Shown here: positions 59,282 to 64,000 of the stretch, in pieces | How positions within the stretch are numbered: position 1 is the stretch's first letter | How the letters are laid out: every line of letters starts with the position of its first letter | DNA from: Flavimaribacter sp024343425 | GTDB taxonomy: Bacteria; Pseudomonadota; Alphaproteobacteria; Rhizobiales; Rhizobiaceae | Direction: 5' to 3' | NCBI GenBank assembly: GCA_965227645.1 | Contig: OZ245773.1 | Coordinates: forward strand, 4,960,001-5,024,000 | Length of the DNA stretch: 64,000 nt | Program-made: the position numbers and the translations under genes | Notes under the pieces: generated by a model | Database searches by the model: none | What the model saw: the letters and a program-made list of their open reading frames with translations, nothing else | Told to the model about the DNA's origin: nothing

Positions 59282-60166
59282 TTACGAATAGGTCTCGATC
59301 AGCGCGGTCGCTTCGGCGTCCCGCGCCTGCTTGCTGGCGCCGCCGATCACGACGACGATGAGCTTTCGGCTCCCGCGGCTCGTTGTCGCCACCAGATTGA
59401 AGCCGGAAGCACGGATGTATCCGGTTTTCATGCCGTCGACACCGGGGACCGTGCCAAGCAGGTTGTTGGTCGCCTCGAACGTCCGCCCGTCGTAAGTGAA
59501 CGTTTGCGCTCTGAAATAGGCCCCGTATTGCGGAAACCGTTGCTTCATTATTAGGGCCAGCTTCGCCATGTCGCGGGCGGTGGTGACGTTGGCGGCCCCC
59601 GGAAGGCCGCTGGCATTGGCGAACCGGGTCCCGGAAAGGCCGAGAGTGCGGGCCTGCTGCGTCATGCGAACCGCAAAGGCTTCTTCGGAACCGGAGATCG
59701 CCTCGGCTACCACCACCGAAACGTCGTTGGCCGATTTCACCGCCAGCGCCTGAATCGACTGCTGCACGGTGATCGTCGCGCCGGCTTTGACGCCGATGCG
59801 AGCCGGAGGTTGTGACGCCGCCTCGGCCGAGACCGTCAGCTGCGTGTTGAGCGACAGCCTGCGCGCCTTGATCTCGTCAAACAGGATATAGAGCGTCATC
59901 AGCTTGGTCAGCGATGCGGGATAGCGCGGCGCGTCGGCATCGACGGCATAGAGTTCCCGGCCGGTCGTGGCATCGACCACCAGCGCGGATTTGGCGCGAG
60001 CGACGGGCTGCTGTGGGGCATAGGCGACCGGTGTGACGAAAGGAGTCTCGACCGGGATACCGAGTGATGCGGGAACCTCGCCGCTTCCCTGCGTCTGACA
60101 GCCGGAAACGACAATGGTCACGAGGAGAAAGGCAACTGCGGTGATCATTCGGAACGGTCGGACCAT
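59282..60166 (-). CDS. D-alanyl-D-alanine carboxypeptidase, lipoprotein form
   Basis: A 294-residue class C-like/S11 penicillin-binding enzyme that trims the terminal D-Ala from peptidoglycan pentapeptides. All three motifs are intact: S85-L-T-K88, S145-A-N147 and K247-T-G249. The N-terminus has a hydrophobic stretch with a lipobox (VVSGC, Cys23), suggesting membrane anchoring by lipid, and the usual C-terminal amphipathic anchor domain is absent. ATG 60166 follows GTGGAGCG; the open frame to 60196 adds ten residues. Transcribed alone. Confidence 0.9.
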   Translation of the reverse strand: MVRPFRMITAVAFLLVTIVVSGCQTQGSGEVPASLGIPVETPFVTPVAYAPQQPVARAKSALVVDATTGRELYAVDADAPRYPASLTKLMTLYILFDEIKARRLSLNTQLTVSAEAASQPPARIGVKAGATITVQQSIQALAVKSANDVSVVVAEAISGSEEAFAVRMTQQARTLGLSGTRFANASGLPGAANVTTARDMAKLALIMKQRFPQYGAYFRAQTFTYDGRTFEATNNLLGTVPGVDGMKTGYIRASGFNLVATTSRGSRKLIVVVIGGASKQARDAEATALIETYS

Positions 60167-60685
60167 GGGCGCTCCACGTACTCTTATCGGTCGCATAATG
60201 AATTTCGATAGTATTCGGCTCGCAGTAGTATTACCAGCGGTTCATTATCGAGTTGTCTTTCAGAATTCGACTAAACGACAAATTACAATCGTTTCAAGTC
60301 CGGTCGAATTCGAGATTAGCCGACTATTTAGGGAATGATCCCTGGTAAACAGCGCTATAAAATCGATCTTGTTGATTGCCATCTACTCCCTCGACGCCGC
60401 GATCTATCATCCGCGCCTCACTGTGTCGTGAGAAACAAATCAGCAAGTCGTAACTCATTGTTGACGGATGGAATCGAAGTTAGTTGTGAGAGGCAAGGGT
60501 TCGGGAAGCTCAGGAGAAATGAGCTCCTTCGCCTATAGCGACAGATTCAACATTTAACAAAAGCTCTAAGCTACCGCCCGGCAGCTTTGCATAAGATTAG
60601 TCAAGTCTCATAACATCGCCAAATAGTCCTGTCCGTGCCAAGTATCTGCTGTCATAGAGCAATGACGTTATGAGCCAGCGCGTCT
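60167..60685. other. 519-base AT-richer intergenic region, no gene seen
   Basis: Between the carboxypeptidase and the second TRAP operon. The short open frames have no protein character. An imperfect stem-loop (arms AGCTCA/TGAGCT near 60509-60527) is the only structure noted. By eye it is lower in GC than the genes on either side, as at an island edge. Confidence 0.45.
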
Positions 60686-62335
60686 TCACCGACGTAGAAA
60701 ACTCAGTTCCGCTTCGGACCCGGGGCCAACGATCATATTTGGACCGGGACCAACTTGTTGCCTTATCTTCTCGGCCATTGAATGACCAATGACGTCGTCG
60801 TCGTGTAGGATCGTGACCGGCACTCGTGGATCAGGTATTCTGTCCATCATATTCTCGAGTTTGTTCACGGCCTCGACCAGGTTTCCATATCCGTTCGGAT
60901 TTTCCGCCATCGCGACGACCTTTGAATTCAGCATCGCCGGGTCCAATTGCCGCTCTCCGTAACGGATTGATTCGCGAGTTCGCTCGAACCACGGCCAATA
61001 CAACTCTCCATCGCGAACGGAATACCACATCCGCGTAAGGTGAGTTCCCTCGTTGTCCGGCTCGCGCGCTGCGATATGTCTTTGCGCGAAATTCTCAATG
61101 TCGCCTACCACCAGTGGTTTGATCAGCGTCAGAGCTTTAATGCCAGTCAGTTGTTGGGCAAGCCGTATACCGAGGCGAGCTGAAAGACCTCTCGCGATTA
61201 TGGTGAACTTGTCGGTCATCGTTAAACGAACAAGTTCGGCGAGCAATGCCAGTAACCTGTCCGCGTCGGTACCTGGCGCAGCAGATAGTCCAATGCCGGG
61301 GAGGTCGGGCACGACAACATTGCCCTGCTTGGCCAGTCCATTCGCCAAACGGTCTTCCAGTGCGCTGCTGCCGGGGATGTCGTGAAGGATCAGTATGTCC
61401 CCCTTATTTGTTCCATTGCGACGCACCCGTACAGGCTGATCATTGACTTTTATTATTTCGGACCAGGCGCGACCCGAAATAGATTGAGTTCTGGGTGGCA
61501 CAGGAGCAGTGGTTCCCGAAACCGTTTCCTTAAAAAAACTTTCTATTCTGTCCGCCCAAGCATTTACATCGTAACTGTGAGCCTCAACAGAAACACAATC
61601 CGGCAAATCCGGTAGGCGTGCCAGATGCGGATATAGCAGATCATCGCGCCGAGCCATGATCATGGCGGGAAAGTTCACGGAGGTGAGCGCCGCCTGAGGG
61701 TGATAACGGAAAGCACTTGCGTATCCGAGACGCCAGCGGTCCATGATTTTCAGCATATCGACAGCCGTGGCATGGAGTTGATAAGCAGCCGGCATGGATA
61801 GATCATTGCGGTGCGCAGGTTCCGGCCCTTCATTCCATGGAAAGAAAAGATAGTTTTCCCTGATACGCGCCCAAAGGCCGGGAAGGTGCAGGCCGTCCCA
61901 CATTGGAACCAGCGGCTGCAGGTATCCAGATAGGAAGCGACGCCTTTCCTCATCGCTGAATATTGGGAATCCGTCAAATATGGCGCTGTTCAGACGCCTC
62001 GGATGTCGTCTGCCAAACTCGAGGGCAATCAACCCCCCGGTATGCCGGCCATACATGGAGCATGCATCAATACCCAACTCATTCATCGCGGAGGCCGCGT
62101 CGTCTGCGAAATCCTCGATCTCCGGAATATCGTGGGACACCGGATCGCTGTCTCCGTAACCCGGAATATCGAACGCATATACTGAAAAGTTTCTCGCCAG
62201 CCGCTCCAGCAATGGAGCCTGTTCTAGCGATGACTTCGGGCAGGCGTGAAGAAGGAGCAGCGGCTTACCTGTACCGGCGTGGCGATAATGAAGCTGCCGC
62301 TGACCAACGGTCAGGAAATGACGCGTATGAGTCAT
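60686..62335 (-). CDS. Two-domain alpha/beta-hydrolase-like protein of a TRAP operon
   Basis: A 549-residue protein with two tandem alpha/beta hydrolase domains (about 1-275 and 290-549). In the first, LLLLHACPKSS is the oxyanion segment, FDIPGYGDSD follows, and the nucleophile elbow reads MYGRHTGGLIAL, with His where Ser/Cys/Asp is usual. In the second, the segment LILHDIPGSS and PDLPGIGLSA are visible, but the elbow ARGLSARLGI has no Ser at the expected place. ATG 62335 overlaps the dctM stop by four bases, so it belongs to the TRAP operon and may act on the imported solute. Catalysis is uncertain. Confidence 0.75.
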   Translation of the reverse strand: MTHTRHFLTVGQRQLHYRHAGTGKPLLLLHACPKSSLEQAPLLERLARNFSVYAFDIPGYGDSDPVSHDIPEIEDFADDAASAMNELGIDACSMYGRHTGGLIALEFGRRHPRRLNSAIFDGFPIFSDEERRRFLSGYLQPLVPMWDGLHLPGLWARIRENYLFFPWNEGPEPAHRNDLSMPAAYQLHATAVDMLKIMDRWRLGYASAFRYHPQAALTSVNFPAMIMARRDDLLYPHLARLPDLPDCVSVEAHSYDVNAWADRIESFFKETVSGTTAPVPPRTQSISGRAWSEIIKVNDQPVRVRRNGTNKGDILILHDIPGSSALEDRLANGLAKQGNVVVPDLPGIGLSAAPGTDADRLLALLAELVRLTMTDKFTIIARGLSARLGIRLAQQLTGIKALTLIKPLVVGDIENFAQRHIAAREPDNEGTHLTRMWYSVRDGELYWPWFERTRESIRYGERQLDPAMLNSKVVAMAENPNGYGNLVEAVNKLENMMDRIPDPRVPVTILHDDDVIGHSMAEKIRQQVGPGPNMIVGPGSEAELSFLRR

Positions 62336-63612
62336 GGGTCTGATCCCATGACCCAGTCTGGTATGAAGGTCACAGTTTGCGGGACAAACACGAGCAGCAA
62401 AACAACAGCCAGCATCGCCAAGACGAATGGCCAAACTTCCACGTCTTTGATCCTGACCTTGCCGGCAGATGCGGCGATGTATAGCTGAATGCCGACCGGT
62501 GGCGTCACCGTGCCGATCATAAGCGTCACCATGACAATGAGCGCCAATTGCAATTCGTTGATGCCGAACGCGCCGACCAGGGGCATGAAGACGGGCACAA
62601 AAATGATCATGGCAGCGAGCCCTTCCACGACGAGTCCAATCGCCAGCAGCATTGCAACGATCAGCAAGAGCAGCATCGTCGGCGAGGGATCGAACCAACG
62701 TAAAACAGCCACGACGTAATTGCCGAATCCATGCAGCGACAGAAGGAAAGCAAACACCGAGGCTGACGCTAGTATAACCATCGGAAGCGACGTCATTTCG
62801 ACTGCTTCAGCGAATACCCTGGGAAGGGAGCGCAGCCGGAGGTCGCGGTAAAGGAATATCCCGACAGCAAGCCCGTATAGGCAGGCGACGACGCCGGCTT
62901 CTGTCGGCGTGTAAAACCCCGAAAATATGCCTCCTAGCAAGACCACCGGGGCGAGTAAGGCAGGCAGGGCGCGAAAGGTTACTCTGGCGCGTTGCTGCAT
63001 CGGCATGCGCTGCGAGCGAGGATAATCGCGGCTTTTCGCCATAAAGTGGACCAGTATCATGAGCGCAATCCCGATCAACAGGCCAGGAACGATTCCGGCT
63101 AGGAAAAGTCGGCCGATCGACATCTCGGTGATGGTCGCATAGATGACCATGCCGATGCTCGGCGGGATAATCGGTCCGATCGTACTTGAAGCGGCTGTTA
63201 TGCCGGCCGCAAACCCCCCATCGTACCCTTCCTTCTTCATAGCAGGTATCAACATTGAACCAATGGCTGCGGTGTCAGCCGAGGCCGAACCGGAAATGCC
63301 TGAAAAGAAGATACTCGCGAGCACATTTACTTGAGCGGTGCCGCCGGGACGATGACCGACGAATGCGCGCGATACATCAACGAGACGCTGCGTGATGCCC
63401 CCCTGATTCATAATCACACCGGCGAGGATGAAGAAGGGCACGGCCAGCAGCGGGAACGAATTGAGCGAGTCGACCATGCGTTGCGCCGATATGATAACCG
63501 GCAGTCCGATGTAGATAAGATTGACGACGCTCGCAAAAAGCATTGCCACGGCGACAGGAGCACCGACGAAAAGAAGAAAGAGGAATACCCCGAAAAGTAA
63601 CGCCAGTTCCAT
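62332..63612 (-). CDS. TRAP transporter large permease (DctM), second system
   Basis: A 426-residue DctM-family protein with about 12 membrane segments: FLFVGAPVAVAMLFASVV-like opening, NSFPLLAVPFFILAGVIMNQGG, IFFSGISGSASADTAAIGSMLIPAM, TIGPIIPPSIGMVIYATI, SGFYTPTEAGVVACLYGL and GTVTPPVGIQLYIA. The motif set is that of the C4-dicarboxylate/sialic-acid-type TRAP large subunits. It overlaps the upstream dctQ stop (TGATG) and the downstream hydrolase start (ATGA). The receptor gene dctP is not in the window. Confidence 0.94.
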   Translation of the reverse strand: MELALLFGVFLFLLFVGAPVAVAMLFASVVNLIYIGLPVIISAQRMVDSLNSFPLLAVPFFILAGVIMNQGGITQRLVDVSRAFVGHRPGGTAQVNVLASIFFSGISGSASADTAAIGSMLIPAMKKEGYDGGFAAGITAASSTIGPIIPPSIGMVIYATITEMSIGRLFLAGIVPGLLIGIALMILVHFMAKSRDYPRSQRMPMQQRARVTFRALPALLAPVVLLGGIFSGFYTPTEAGVVACLYGLAVGIFLYRDLRLRSLPRVFAEAVEMTSLPMVILASASVFAFLLSLHGFGNYVVAVLRWFDPSPTMLLLLIVAMLLAIGLVVEGLAAMIIFVPVFMPLVGAFGINELQLALIVMVTLMIGTVTPPVGIQLYIAASAGKVRIKDVEVWPFVLAMLAVVLLLVFVPQTVTFIPDWVMGSDP

Positions 63613-64000
63613 CAGCGGGGACCTTTCTTACGGTTGGTGGTCAAGAGCTGCCTGACCAGAACGATCACGATCAGCGTCAGGCAAACGGGTGCAGACAAGT
63701 AGAGGATGGCCTGCGGCGCGCCCGGAAGGCTGTAGAAGGAAACGTGTCGTTTGTTCCAGGCGATTTGCCAGCCGAACCAAGCCACTGTTCCGAATGCGAA
63801 GATGCCGGCGAGTCGGCCGATCAGCAGCGACCACCACTCACCCTGTTCTCCGAACCTTTCGATCAGGAACGTGACGCGTATATGAGAACCGCGGATTGTC
63901 GCCGCGATGGCGCCAAGATAGACCGCCCAGACGAATAGATAGCGCCCTAATTCCTCCGTCCAGGCTGCCGAACCCGTGAAGAATGTGCGTAAGATGACCT
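63612..64000 (-). CDS. TRAP transporter small permease (DctQ), cut by the window end
   Basis: The last ~129 codons of a DctQ-type protein, read leftward from the window edge: FTGSAAWTEELGRYLFVWAV, AATIRGSHIRVTFLIERFGE, WWSLLIGRLAGIFAFGTVAW and APQAILYLSAPVCLTLIVIV with the C-terminus TTNRKKGPR. The EELGRYLFVWAVYLGA and GSHIRV elements are typical of DctQ. The N-terminus and start lie beyond 64000. The stop overlaps the dctM start. Confidence 0.85.
   Translation of the reverse strand, partial: VILRTFFTGSAAWTEELGRYLFVWAVYLGAIAATIRGSHIRVTFLIERFGEQGEWWSLLIGRLAGIFAFGTVAWFGWQIAWNKRHVSFYSLPGAPQAILYLSAPVCLTLIVIVLVRQLLTTNRKKGPR

Noticed and set aside
1..64000. tRNA, rRNA, transposon, integron or prophage genes
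   Set aside because: None recognised in reading the intergenic regions and open frames; a tRNAscan and IS search would settle it.

Overview
The window reads as a gene-dense chromosomal segment of an alphaproteobacterium, most likely from the Hyphomicrobiales (Rhizobiales). The reasons are a DUF1013/TrcR-type regulator gene, an imuA-imuB-dnaE2 mutasome operon behind a GAAC-N7-GAAC SOS box, a CsgH-type curli protein, dense coding with many ATGA overlaps, and a mostly high-GC composition judged by eye. No rRNA, tRNA, CRISPR array, transposase, integrase or phage gene was recognised. Genus is not assigned.

Region 1 (1-10 kb) holds the 5' part of acs, trcR, the SOS mutasome operon, and a convergent pair made of a PLP-dependent decarboxylase and a DUF454 membrane protein. 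Region 2 (10-19.8 kb) opens with a three-gene operon that looks like a complete glucosylglycerate cycle: a GH13_18 phosphorylase, a HAD phosphatase and a GT81 synthase. It is followed by an ornithine-cyclodeaminase-like enzyme, an Lrp regulator and a class III aminotransferase resembling parts of ectoine-degradation clusters, then a CPA1 antiporter and an acyl-CoA-ligase-like enzyme.

Region 3 (20-31 kb) is a mixture: a flavin halogenase-like oxidoreductase divergent from the ligase, an L,D-transpeptidase, several hydrolases, a one-CXXCH secreted protein, an LLM flavoenzyme, an orphan receiver-domain protein and an S10 carboxypeptidase. Region 4 (30.5-37.2 kb) is a LuxR-regulated amidase plus branched-chain/amide-type ABC importer, with the second permease and first ATPase fused. 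Region 5 (37.5-43.9 kb) has a RhlE-like helicase, a small lipoprotein, a PQQ-type sugar dehydrogenase, a guanidinium exporter behind what appears to be a guanidine-II (mini-ykkC) riboswitch, and an arsRC-acr3-arsH operon.

Region 6 (44-64 kb) is accessory in character. It has a divergent tripartite tricarboxylate transporter locus with a LacI regulator and a matching palindromic operator; a formyltransferase; a three-gene curli-like cluster (two 11-residue-repeat amyloid proteins flanking CsgH, with no CsgG/E/F); a TRAP transporter divergent from a signal-less TAXI-like protein and a GntR regulator, with paired candidate operators; an AraC regulator and a nitronate monooxygenase; a penicillin-binding-type D,D-carboxypeptidase lipoprotein; and a second TRAP operon, cut by the window end, whose last gene is a two-domain alpha/beta-hydrolase-like protein with no classical nucleophile.

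All identifications rest on reading motifs and remembered family features. No database search was run.
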